DNA of 55,346 bases from JAVBLV01 sp031553195 (GTDB lineage: Bacteria > Bacteroidota > Bacteroidia > Bacteroidales > P3), in assembly GCA_031553195.1 (NCBI GenBank), contig JAVBLV010000052.1:1-55346 (forward strand), given 5' to 3'. Below, in pieces: positions 8,397-17,500 of the stretch. The notes under the pieces were generated by a model that was given only the letters and a program-made list of their open reading frames with translations, was not told the origin of the DNA and ran no database searches. The position numbers and the translations under genes are program-made. Each line of letters opens with the position of its first letter. Position 1 is the first letter of the stretch.

Positions 8397-10676
8397 TCAT
8401 TTAACAATTTTCAATTTTGCAAAACGAAGTATCAGTTGTTTTTGTCCGAAACCATCGAAAAAAACGGTCGCTTTTTTATTATCTCCTTCGCCTTCCACGA
8501 CAAGCACTTTCCCCAATCCGAACTTTTCGTGAGAAACTTGCATACCGGTTTGAATTTCGCTAATATTTGCCAATACCTCGTCCAACGCGGGAGAAGGCGT
8601 CGACAAATTGGCAACCTTTGTTAATTTTTCCGGAAGATAGGGTTTGGGCATAAAGGAGGGAATATTTCCGGGAACCGCATTCCTTTTTTTGAAGAATGGA
8701 ATTTCGATACAGGCCGGATTAATTTCCTCTAAAAACCGGCTAGGCTCTTGAAACGAAGGGGTTCCATACTGGAAGCGGGTTTCGGAATAAGATAAAAATA
8801 ATTGCTTTTGCGCCCGGGTCACGGCTACGTAAAACAATCGGCGCTCCTCTTCCAATTCTTCTCTATTGTTGACAGACATGGCAGAGGGGAATAAGTTTTC
8901 TTCCATTCCCGCCACATATACATACGAAAATTCCAACCCTTTTGCAGAATGTATCGTCATCAACGAGACATTGTCTTCATTTTCTTTATCTTTTTCATCA
9001 CTGCCTGTTAACAGAAGCGCCTGTTGCAAGAATACGTCCAACGTTTTTTCTTCTGCTATTTCGCCTGTCGATTCGTCGTACACAAGGTCTTCCCTTTGAC
9101 AGAATTCCTGAATTGCATTCAGGAGTTCCTCAATATTTTGAATTCTATTGGCATTCTCAGGGTCTTCGCTTTCTTGCAAATGCCTTATTAAACCCGAACG
9201 GGACAAAACCTGACTAGATAATTCAAATGCATTTAGCTGGTTCAACTGCGACGTAAAGGCTCTTACCATATTTACAAAGTCGAGCATTTTATTTACTGTC
9301 GACACGCTAATACCGGCTGAAAACCGTTCAATTCTTTCCATGACGGCAAACAAGCTACAATTATTTTCGCCGGCAATGATCCGTAATTTGTCTATTGTAC
9401 TATCGCCGATACCCCTTGTCGGATAATTGATTATACGTAACAACGCTTCTTCGTCATTATTATTAACAACTAAACGCAAATATGCCAGCACGTCCCTGAT
9501 TTCCTTCCGTCTATAAAAAGACAAGCCTCCGTATATTTTGTAAGGAATATTATTTCTGCGCAAAGCTTCTTCTATGGCGCGCGACTGTATGTTGGTACGG
9601 TATAAGACCGCAAAATCTTTATTCCGGAGCTGATGGGTCATCTTATTTTCGAAAATGGAGTTGGCAATCATCATGCCTTCTTCTTTTTCGTTCTGGGCTC
9701 TGAGCAAGCGGACAGGATTACCTTTTTCATTATCTGTCCAGACGGCTTTAAATATCTGATCTTTATTTTTCTCTATAATACTGTTAGCCGCATTAACAAT
9801 TTGTTGAGTCGACCGATAATTTTGTTCCAGTTTGAACATATTGACCGATGGATAATCGCGTTTAAAATTCAATATATTTTGAATGCTGGCGCCGCGGAAA
9901 GCATAGATACTTTGAGCATCGTCGCCTACAACGCAAATATTTTCATAACGCGCAGCCAATTTTTTTACAATCAAATATTGCGCAAAATTTGTGTCCTGAT
10001 ACTCGTCGACCAATATATAACGGAACTTATTTTGATATTTAAGCAGTACTTCGGGAAAATCTCTCAATAAAACGTTTGTATTGTACAAAAGATCGTCAAA
10101 ATCCATTGCCATGGCATTTCGCAAACGTTGATTATATGTTTTGAATATCTCGCCGATCAACGGTTTTTTAGAATATCTGTCGGATTGTTGAATTTCGGGA
10201 TTGTTGCAATACTCTTCGGCAGACAATAAACTGCTTTTAGCCATGGAAATGCGGTTCAGAACATATCCCGGATTATACGCCTTCGGATCCAGATTCATTC
10301 CTTTAATAACTTGTTTGATGGCATTTTTGCTGTCATCGGTATCGTAGATGGTAAACGAAGATATGTAACCTATTTTTTCCGCCTCGAAACGTAATATCTT
10401 TGCAAAAACAGAGTGGAATGTTCCCATCCAAAGGTTACGCGCCTGATTTCCTGCCAAAGACATGATACGTTCCTTCATTTCAGAAGCCGCCTTATTGGTA
10501 AAAGTCAGGGCCAGAATGTGGAAAGGATCTATTCCCTGCCTAATTAAATGAGCAATCCGGTAAGTCAGCACTCTTGTTTTTCCGGATCCTGCGCCGGCAA
10601 TAATCATTACAGGACCTTCTATTTGTTCTACCGCTTTCTTCTGTTCTCCATTCAAGTCATTAAAAACATCCTTCAA
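8397..10676 (-). CDS. UvrD/PcrA-type superfamily 1 DNA helicase
   Basis: A 759-residue 3'-5' DNA helicase of the UvrD/PcrA/Rep family, acting in excision repair and replication-fork maintenance. The motifs appear in order: Walker A AGAGSGKT near residues 27-34, LTFTNKAA, Walker B VDEYQDTN, QNYRST, TIHSAKGLEF and FYVAVTRAQ. The last 50 residues (GMQVSHEKFGLGKV) are the Tudor-like tail of PcrA/UvrD that contacts RNA polymerase in other bacteria. The length is normal. The gene converges with the metallopeptidase gene, with a 49-bp gap that shows no clear hairpin. A TACCTTTG box on the minus strand at 10734-10741 is a plausible promoter. Confidence 0.93.
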   Translation of the reverse strand: MKDVFNDLNGEQKKAVEQIEGPVMIIAGAGSGKTRVLTYRIAHLIRQGIDPFHILALTFTNKAASEMKERIMSLAGNQARNLWMGTFHSVFAKILRFEAEKIGYISSFTIYDTDDSKNAIKQVIKGMNLDPKAYNPGYVLNRISMAKSSLLSAEEYCNNPEIQQSDRYSKKPLIGEIFKTYNQRLRNAMAMDFDDLLYNTNVLLRDFPEVLLKYQNKFRYILVDEYQDTNFAQYLIVKKLAARYENICVVGDDAQSIYAFRGASIQNILNFKRDYPSVNMFKLEQNYRSTQQIVNAANSIIEKNKDQIFKAVWTDNEKGNPVRLLRAQNEKEEGMMIANSIFENKMTHQLRNKDFAVLYRTNIQSRAIEEALRRNNIPYKIYGGLSFYRRKEIRDVLAYLRLVVNNNDEEALLRIINYPTRGIGDSTIDKLRIIAGENNCSLFAVMERIERFSAGISVSTVNKMLDFVNMVRAFTSQLNQLNAFELSSQVLSRSGLIRHLQESEDPENANRIQNIEELLNAIQEFCQREDLVYDESTGEIAEEKTLDVFLQQALLLTGSDEKDKENEDNVSLMTIHSAKGLEFSYVYVAGMEENLFPSAMSVNNREELEEERRLFYVAVTRAQKQLFLSYSETRFQYGTPSFQEPSRFLEEINPACIEIPFFKKRNAVPGNIPSFMPKPYLPEKLTKVANLSTPSPALDEVLANISEIQTGMQVSHEKFGLGKVLVVEGEGDNKKATVFFDGFGQKQLILRFAKLKIVK

Positions 10677-10733
10677 TTGATAATCTCCCTTTCTTTAGTA
10701 AACTATAAAAAATAATAATGTACTCTTGTAATA

Positions 10734-10741
10734 CAAAGGTA
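10734..10741 (-). promoter_or_regulatory. -7 promoter box of the uvrD-like gene
   Basis: Read on the minus strand this is TACCTTTG, a match to the Bacteroidota TAnnTTTG element, placed 57 bases before the ATG at 10676. No clear -33 element is visible. Confidence 0.4.
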
Positions 10742-10866
10742 CATTATTATGAGGAATTATGCGAAAATATTAATAATCAGGGAAATAAAACCAACTCTGT
10801 ATTTACTGCAAAACAGATACTTTAGTGAGATATCATTCCTTTATCAAGCAAAGAATTGTACCCATT

Positions 10867-12084
10867 TTATGCTGGATGTTCCACAAATTTCGAGCCTTTT
10901 TTAGATCCTGAATACATATCATACCTCATGAAACGACATTCAAGCTGGCCATTATATAAAACGATTTTTTTAGAGGTTTTTAATCCAATATGTTTCAAGG
11001 CGGTAAAATCGGAACTAATAACCCAAACGGTTTTACCCTCTCCATAATTATGTTTAAAGGTATTGCCCATTTTTGTATATAAAGCATTCAAATCTTCAGG
11101 GTTAATACGTTCTCCATAAGGGGGATTCATAATAACCATACACTCTCCTTCAGGAGGCATTTGATTTTCTATCGAAGCATGAAACAATTCTACTTCTTTA
11201 TGTAATTTAGCAAATGCCAAATTCTTTCGAGCAATTTCCAATGCCTTCTTATCAATATCCGATCCCCATATTAAAAAATCAAATTCTTGCATTTGGCTAT
11301 CTGCAGCTTCTTTTATTCGTTTCCATTCTGCAACATTATATTCTTTCCATTTTTTGAATCCAAAACTTTTACGATAATACTGAGCGGGAATGGAATTAGC
11401 AAACATCGCGGCTTCTATTAAAATTGTTCCTGCGCCGCACATCGGATCAATAAAATTTGTATCCCGGCGCCATCCGCTCAATTGTATTAATCCAGCCGCC
11501 AATACTTCGTTAATCGGCGCAATAGCCGTTTCCACGCGATAACCTCTTTTATGCAGGGAATCGCCAGAACTATTTAATGACAACGTAACCTTATCATCAT
11601 AAATATGAATATTGATTCTAAAATCCGGATTTTCCATTCTAATCGTCGGGCGACGGTTAAACATTTTACGGAAACGATCGACAATTGCATCTTTTGTTTT
11701 CTGGGCAATATATAATGAATGTGAGAAGAAGCGGCTATTCAAGGTACTTTCTATTAAAAAGCTTCCATCAACATCCAGAATCTGCTCCCATTTTATTTCA
11801 GAAACTTTTTTATATAATTCCTGCTCATTTTGAGCCTGAAACTCAACAATCGGTTTCAAGATACTCAACGCCGTTCTGCAACAATAATTTGTTTTATAAA
11901 CAATCTCCATCGTTCCTGTAAACATTACAGCTCGTTGAAGAATTTCTATATTTTGCCCGCCTAATTGTTCTATTTCTTTTGCTAGGACTTCTTCGAGGCC
12001 ATAAACCGTTTTAGCAATTAATTTAAATTGATTATTCTCAGATCCTTTATATTCTATTCCCCCTATCGAACCCATTCGCGTCAT
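10867..12084 (-). CDS. THUMP-domain class I SAM-dependent RNA methyltransferase (RlmL-like)
   Basis: A 405-residue protein with an N-terminal THUMP domain (about 20-170, starting FKLIAKTVYGLEEVLAKEI) and a Rossmann methyltransferase domain. The SAM-binding motif is DPMCGAGTILIEAA and the catalytic motif is MNPPYGERI, the NPPY type used for amino-group methylation of bases. The family resembles the N-terminal half of RlmL, which makes m2G2445 in 23S rRNA; the C-terminal RlmK half found in enterobacteria is absent, as is normal in Bacteroidota. It is the last gene of a tight minus-strand group with greA, the HIT gene and the thioesterase, starting 2 bp after the thioesterase stop. Confidence 0.88.
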   Translation of the reverse strand: MTRMGSIGGIEYKGSENNQFKLIAKTVYGLEEVLAKEIEQLGGQNIEILQRAVMFTGTMEIVYKTNYCCRTALSILKPIVEFQAQNEQELYKKVSEIKWEQILDVDGSFLIESTLNSRFFSHSLYIAQKTKDAIVDRFRKMFNRRPTIRMENPDFRINIHIYDDKVTLSLNSSGDSLHKRGYRVETAIAPINEVLAAGLIQLSGWRRDTNFIDPMCGAGTILIEAAMFANSIPAQYYRKSFGFKKWKEYNVAEWKRIKEAADSQMQEFDFLIWGSDIDKKALEIARKNLAFAKLHKEVELFHASIENQMPPEGECMVIMNPPYGERINPEDLNALYTKMGNTFKHNYGEGKTVWVISSDFTALKHIGLKTSKKIVLYNGQLECRFMRYDMYSGSKKGSKFVEHPA

Positions 12085-12086
12085 TA

Positions 12087-12470
12087 TTACAAGAGCTTTT
12101 TCATGAATCTTTCTATTTCAACTATATAACGAATATGTTTAGCTTCTCCCACTAAATTTTTTTCATCTTTTACTTGAATTTCAAAAGTCAAACGATTGCC
12201 TTCTATATTTATTAATTTAGATTTACACTTAAGTTTCCCGCCTATAGGGGTTGCTTTTAAATGCTTTACGTTAATTTCAACCCCAACGGTAGTATATGCG
12301 CTTGATATAAATTCTGACAAACTGGAATGCGCCGTGTTTTCCATAAAGGCAACCATTGCCGGCGTAGCATATACTTCCAACAAACCTGATCCATAACTCG
12401 ACGCCGTATCCTCAGAAGCAACTATAATTTCTGCCTCTTTCTCAAGCCCTGCCTCTAGTTTAATCTCCAT
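12087..12470 (-). CDS. FlK-like hot-dog fold acyl-CoA thioesterase
   Basis: A 127-residue hot-dog fold protein. The pattern YATPAMVAFMENTA, TTVGVEINVKHLKATPIGGKL and KHIRYIVEIERF matches the fluoroacetyl-CoA thioesterase FlK group. The FlK triad Thr42/Glu50/His76 is matched here by T36, E44 and H70 with identical spacing, so hydrolysis of some acyl-CoA is likely. The substrate is unknown, and fluoroacetyl-CoA is not implied: most relatives in this fold act on ordinary metabolites. The gene lies between the HIT gene (13 bp upstream) and the methyltransferase (2 bp downstream), apparently co-transcribed, though no shared pathway is obvious. Confidence 0.75.
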   Translation of the reverse strand: MEIKLEAGLEKEAEIIVASEDTASSYGSGLLEVYATPAMVAFMENTAHSSLSEFISSAYTTVGVEINVKHLKATPIGGKLKCKSKLINIEGNRLTFEIQVKDEKNLVGEAKHIRYIVEIERFMKKLL

Positions 12471-12483
12471 AAATTAGCTATAA

Positions 12484-12888
12484 TTATATAATTATCTCCT
12501 TCCGTATTACTTCTGCTATTGAAGAAAATTCATCATCGGTAAATCTCATCTTTTCCTTTTTAAAATCCATGTCATATATACTGTTTATAGGAATTAAGTG
12601 AATATGTGCATGTGGAACTTCCAATCCAATTACGGTTACTCCGACTTTCATACAGGGGATGGCCGATTTTATAGCTTTTGCTACTTTTTTAGCAAAAAGT
12701 TGAAGATTTGAGTATAGAACATCGTCTATATCAAAAATATAATCTACCTGCATTTTGGGAATCACCAAGGTATGTCCTTTTGCCAAAGGTGAAATATCTA
12801 AAAAAGCCATGCAATTTTCATCTTCGGCAATTTTATAACACGGAATCTCCCCTTTTACTATTTTAGAAAAAATGCTTTCGTCTTCCAT
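12484..12888 (-). CDS. HIT family nucleotide-binding hydrolase
   Basis: A 134-residue HIT (histidine triad) protein, close to the Hint branch. It begins IFSKIVKGEIPCYKI, as most bacterial HIT proteins do, and has the catalytic triad H93-x-H95-x-H97 in VPHAHIHLIP. Such enzymes hydrolyse adenosine phosphoramidates or related nucleotides in the cytoplasm. It begins 2 bp after the greA stop, so the two are almost certainly on one transcript; greA-HIT pairs recur in Bacteroidota. Confidence 0.9.
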   Translation of the reverse strand: MEDESIFSKIVKGEIPCYKIAEDENCMAFLDISPLAKGHTLVIPKMQVDYIFDIDDVLYSNLQLFAKKVAKAIKSAIPCMKVGVTVIGLEVPHAHIHLIPINSIYDMDFKKEKMRFTDDEFSSIAEVIRKEIII

Positions 12889-12890
12889 AA

Positions 12891-13367
12891 TTATTCTCTT
12901 GTTACAGATAAAATTTCAAAACAAAGAATCCCAGAAGGGGTCTGCACTTCTGCTACATCTCCGGCTTTTTTCCCAAGCAAACCTTTTGCAATAGGAGAAG
13001 TAACCGAGATTTTTCCCTTTTTCAAATCTGCTTCGCTTTCGGGAACAATTTCATAAGAAACCGTCATCTTAGTTTTCACATTACGAATCTCAACCTTTGA
13101 TAACAATAATATTTTGGAGGTATCTAATTTCGATTCATCAAGTAATCGAGCATTCGAAATCAAATCTTGTAACCTTACTATTTTTGCTTCCAATAATCCT
13201 TGGGCCTCCTTTGCCGCATCATATTCGGCATTTTCAGATAAATCGCCTTTATCTCGCGCATCAGCAATCATTGCAGAAATGGCCGGACGTTCAACAGAAG
13301 TCATATGGATTAATTCATCCTTCAACTTTTGCAATCCCTCTTTGCTATAATATTTTATTTCACCCAT
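12891..13367 (-). CDS. greA: Transcription elongation factor GreA
   Basis: GreA rescues backtracked RNA polymerase by stimulating transcript cleavage. The 158-residue length is normal. The N-terminal coiled coil covers about 1-75 and carries the acidic tip sequence DARDKGDLSENAEYDAAKE, with the catalytic D and E residues. The C-terminal domain has the family motif SPIAKGLLGKKAGD followed by EVQTPSG. It is the first gene of a four-gene minus-strand group. Its likely -7 box lies inside the loop of the terminator of the gene upstream. Confidence 0.96.
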   Translation of the reverse strand: MGEIKYYSKEGLQKLKDELIHMTSVERPAISAMIADARDKGDLSENAEYDAAKEAQGLLEAKIVRLQDLISNARLLDESKLDTSKILLLSKVEIRNVKTKMTVSYEIVPESEADLKKGKISVTSPIAKGLLGKKAGDVAEVQTPSGILCFEILSVTRE

Positions 13368-13410
13368 AACTTCAAACCATTTTATATCTTCATGTTATGA
13401 TAATAAGGAA

Positions 13411-13437
13411 AAAGACCCTAACAAAAGTAGGGTCTTT
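13411..13437 (-). terminator. Terminator hairpin of the PorV-like gene, overlapping the greA promoter
   Basis: The arms 13411-13420 (aaagacccta) and 13428-13437 (tagggtcttt) are perfectly complementary over 10 bp, with a 7-base loop. On the minus strand the stem ends in a run of five T residues, fitting an intrinsic terminator for the operon ending at 13463. The bases 13422-13429 in and next to the loop read TACTTTTG on the minus strand, a match to the Bacteroidota -7 box, 55 bases before the greA start. Confidence 0.65.
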
Positions 13438-13462
13438 CTTAAAAACTAATTTAAAAGCCCAT

Positions 13463-14545
13463 TTACAAAGCAAGTCCAATGCCGATAGTATGTACTCCTC
13501 CCATCGGATCTGACGTTCTGTAAGAATAATCTACTCTAATAACCGGTATAATCCGTTTGTCATCATCTCCTTTCTTTTTCATTAAAGGAGCTTCTATAGA
13601 AACGCCTGCACAAAGGCCAGTCATAAAAGTTGTTCTCTCATCCGAATTGAATATATTATCTTCAAATACATATCCTGCTCTCACCTGAAACATCGATAAA
13701 AATGCATATTCTCCGCCTAATATATACTTATCTTTTCCAAATGCATTTGAAGTGAAATTTCCTGCCAATGTAAACCTTTGATTTACTTGTTTAAACAAAA
13801 AATCATAAGAAGCTCCAATATTCAATATCGTAGGTAATTCAAATGCCAAAGAACGATTTTCCAAGGTATTATTACTTCCATTCCATTGATTAATTACTTG
13901 CTGAGCCATTCCATTTCCTGCAAAAGACATCGGAGGTCCGATATTTTTTAAAGCCAAGCCAAATTTAATCTCATCGTCATCTCCCGAAACATACTGTATC
14001 CCTGCATCCACAGCCACGCCCGTCGCATTTATATTATCGGTTCCCGTACTAATTACCTTTAATGTCGCCCCTCCCCTAATACTTGAAGAAAAGCTATGAG
14101 CATAGGACACGTTTATGTTCATTGAAGAGGGCGAAAATTTTCCATTAGCGCCCCTTTCCGGAGAAAGCACCTTAGTAACATCTTCATCGGCATAGTTCAT
14201 AGAAACAAAACTCAACCCTATAACGCCCGAAGCGGTAATCCGTTGAGCCAACCCTGCCGCATTAATTCCTACTCCGGCGCCATGAAACCAATCTGTATAA
14301 GCATATTGTAACTCTGTCCGTGCTGTAAACGCCAAACCTGCCGGATTGGTGAACAATGCGTCTAAACCTCTCCCATTTGCAGTGTTTACGCCTCCCCATC
14401 CTGAACTTTTCGGCCATGGATTAATCAGCAACTCATTACAACCGGCCGTACCCCTTCTTTTATCATTCCCCCCAATTAAGATTCCCGCCTGAAGGATAAA
14501 AGATGCCAGCAAAATTATGGCAGAAATTCTATATATATTTTTCAT
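13463..14545 (-). CDS. PorV/PorQ-like outer-membrane barrel protein
   Basis: A 360-residue exported protein of the PorV/PorQ (UPF0164-like) group. After a signal peptide (about 1-20) comes GTAGCNELLINPW and then LDALFTNPAGLAFTARTELQYAYTDWF, the family hallmark around NPAGLA. The rest is alternating beta strands typical of a FadL-type barrel. PorV is the type IX secretion (T9SS) outer-membrane shuttle that carries substrates to the attachment complex; other members serve as outer-membrane proteins of unknown partner. It is the last gene of an operon, 43 bp after a large secreted protein with a sorting-like C-terminus, which suggests a dedicated pair. It could instead be a general PorV paralogue. 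Confidence 0.75.
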   Translation of the reverse strand: MKNIYRISAIILLASFILQAGILIGGNDKRRGTAGCNELLINPWPKSSGWGGVNTANGRGLDALFTNPAGLAFTARTELQYAYTDWFHGAGVGINAAGLAQRITASGVIGLSFVSMNYADEDVTKVLSPERGANGKFSPSSMNINVSYAHSFSSSIRGGATLKVISTGTDNINATGVAVDAGIQYVSGDDDEIKFGLALKNIGPPMSFAGNGMAQQVINQWNGSNNTLENRSLAFELPTILNIGASYDFLFKQVNQRFTLAGNFTSNAFGKDKYILGGEYAFLSMFQVRAGYVFEDNIFNSDERTTFMTGLCAGVSIEAPLMKKKGDDDKRIIPVIRVDYSYRTSDPMGGVHTIGIGLAL

Positions 14546-14588
14546 ATTTATCCAGTTTTTATGTTAAGAATATTTGATATGCTTTCTT

Positions 14589-17500
14589 TTAGAATTGATA
14601 TGAGTTTAGATCGACAGGGCGCATTGCTCCAAACCATCTTATTACAGTTTCTCCAATATCAGGCACTTTCACATGAATTAAATAAACGCCTCCCGCAATA
14701 GGAATTCCAACGTGATTCTTCAAATCCCAATCAAGAGTTGTCTGATTTGCCGGAGAAGGCCCCAAACGACGAACCATAGTTCCATCAGGCGTGTAAATCG
14801 TAATCATTGCATTAGCCGGCAAATTAGTAATTCTTATTCTCGTATCTAATTGCGCTTGTTCATATTCAGAAGCGGCATAATACGGATTCGGCACAACAGT
14901 TATTTGATCAAGCAAACTATTGGAAAAATCCTCATTATTCAAAGCAACGCCTGTCTCGGTAGCCATATCCTTACCTATTCCAAACTGATACATTGGATTA
15001 TTACTATTTACAATGGGAGAGGGCTGTAAATTATCATTCCCTGTATAATTAGGTTGATATGATTTACGAACTCTAATTTTAATCGTTACATCCGAAGGGA
15101 TATCAGCCGGATTTTTAAATACATATTCATCGCTAACTACTAACGGACAGCCTACCCACATGATATTGGAAAATAATTTATACGCGCTCTGCAGTAATGA
15201 CGAAGAAACACTCGTAATACCAGAAGTTGCGCTTGCCGCAGTATCCAAAGACAACAACTGCCTGTAAGCCCATTCTCCTTCATCGTAAGGCGTACTTTTT
15301 ACAATTTCATTGTTGGCGAATTTATTTGTATTGTTCCCTACAATATAAATGAAATGTTTTGATCCCATTAGATTATCAGCCGTCGGAGGCATAGGATTCC
15401 ACATCATATCCCGCCCGTTATATTGTCCATATCGAGAATCTTCTCCAAAGAAAATATTTAGACGTTCTCCTGTTTCCACATTTATTACATATCCTGGAAA
15501 CCAACCCATTCCATATTTATGATCCGGATCGTTAATCGGATTTCCTTCTTTATCTACTGATAAAGACTTCCTAAGTTGAAACTTTTTTGCTTGCCCTTGA
15601 GCTTCAAGGGGATCTGATTGCAACTCAACAACAGGACAACGAGACCATTTTGACTTATCTTTCGTAATTACAATATCCACGCTTCCCAAATTAGACATAT
15701 CATTGTACACTAATCCCCTGTCTATCTGCCAATCCGTCAGTTGTCTCATCAATCTAGAATTATACGATGATGCTGCATAGTAATAAACGCCCACAAAAGC
15801 AGGGTGATCCGAAGCGCCGGAACATAATTTATATGGCGCCCACCAGCCTGAAGCAACCATTTCCATTTCTTGGTTTTTATCAAAACTTTGTGCAGTTTTA
15901 GACGAAATTGTTCCAAAATAATAATCCGATTGCATATGACCAGCCGAATCTGCCGCAGTGCAGGAAGCTTCATTATAATTACGATTTTGAGTTTCCGTTT
16001 CAAATGTATTTCCCGAACGAATCCAATTATAAAAATCAGAGCCATCATTATCTCTAAACCCTGAAAGCCATTGTTTAGTATTATCGGCAAAAATTATGCT
16101 CGATGATAACAACGCTCCAGGAATTACATTCCCTCCTGTAGCATGCGCTTCAGTTGCGCTTGAAACAGTATTCGGCGTGGCAACATCATCCGTCTTTTGT
16201 ATATGAATAGAAAAACCTAAAGGCAAAAATAATCTCTCATCAGAACGACTTATTCCCGATATTGTATCAGAGTACACAACATATTCATCTTTTCCCGATT
16301 CGCTCTCGGATGCAGGAATAAGCACGCCTCCGTCTTTTCTTGTTATATACCACGAACTCGTATCGGAAACACCTGTGAAAGAAACATTATAAACGCCTTC
16401 TTTTACGCTTAAAGGATCTATAATCTTAACTCTTAAAGGACCTGCATTTCTTTTGTATACAGGATTTGGAATGTATTGGTATTGACTTGTTTTCGTAATA
16501 TTCAGAATTGCATTCTTTGATTCTTCCTGCAATTCCAATATAACGCCTCCATTTCCCCTTCCTGCCAGTCTTGTAATTTCAGGAGATTCTCCATAACTAG
16601 CATGTATAATGGTTCCTCCATTTTCTGCCGAAGGATCATGAGGCATCGCCACTGCCGGTTTTATTGAGCCGCCTGTAAATCCGTCCTTTCGTCCCGCCAA
16701 ATAAGGCAACTTCTGTCCATCCACATCTTCTGCATTTTCAGGACTATAAGTCTTATAGTTATTTTGCGCATACGCCACCGCAATGTAATAATATCTCATA
16801 TTATTTACCAGTTTTTTATTTGTTCCTGTAGCAAACTGGTCTTCTGTTATTACGAATGAATGTTGTATTCCTTTATTTGCCCCTTTAACCATCGCTATTC
16901 CAGCCAATGCTCCCGTAGTATAATCCTTTTCATAATTAATCAACATTGCAATCGGACGTAATTTAGCCGAATCATAATAATTTTCAATATCACATTGAGC
17001 AACTAAACGGGCTCTAGTTTTATCGTATATCTCAGATACAGAAACCGTAGAATCCTTTACTTGAAAAATTTGATACCCCTCAAATGTATAAAACCTGTCA
17101 TATTTCACAGCCCCGCTTGTATCTTCTCTAGGAATTCTTGGATCTAATTCTTTATATTTCTCATCATAATTATTTGATTTCGGACTATTCTCCAAATATA
17201 AAATTACCTGATTCGATAATTCTTGAACAATAACTCTAGGAGCATCTGGTCCTTCCAACAATTTAAAACAATTATCAAACAATGCCTGGCATTTATCATC
17301 CACTACGCGCAATAATTCTACAGATGCAATAGCGTCGCCTGATGAAGCTTTTGCCCATGGGATACCAACGGTTATATAATTTACCGCCCCCGGTTTTAAA
17401 GTAAAGGGACCCGCCGATTGCATAAAACGCCTATCTCCTGGGTTATTTGACTCTGCCTCTTCCGTCCAACCACTCGGCACAGCTGTATTTCTTGTATCTA

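Noticed and set aside
9633..10070. 145-codon frame on the plus strand inside the helicase gene
   Set aside because: It lies entirely opposite conserved UvrD motifs, has no family motif or promoter, and is explained by codon composition of the helicase.
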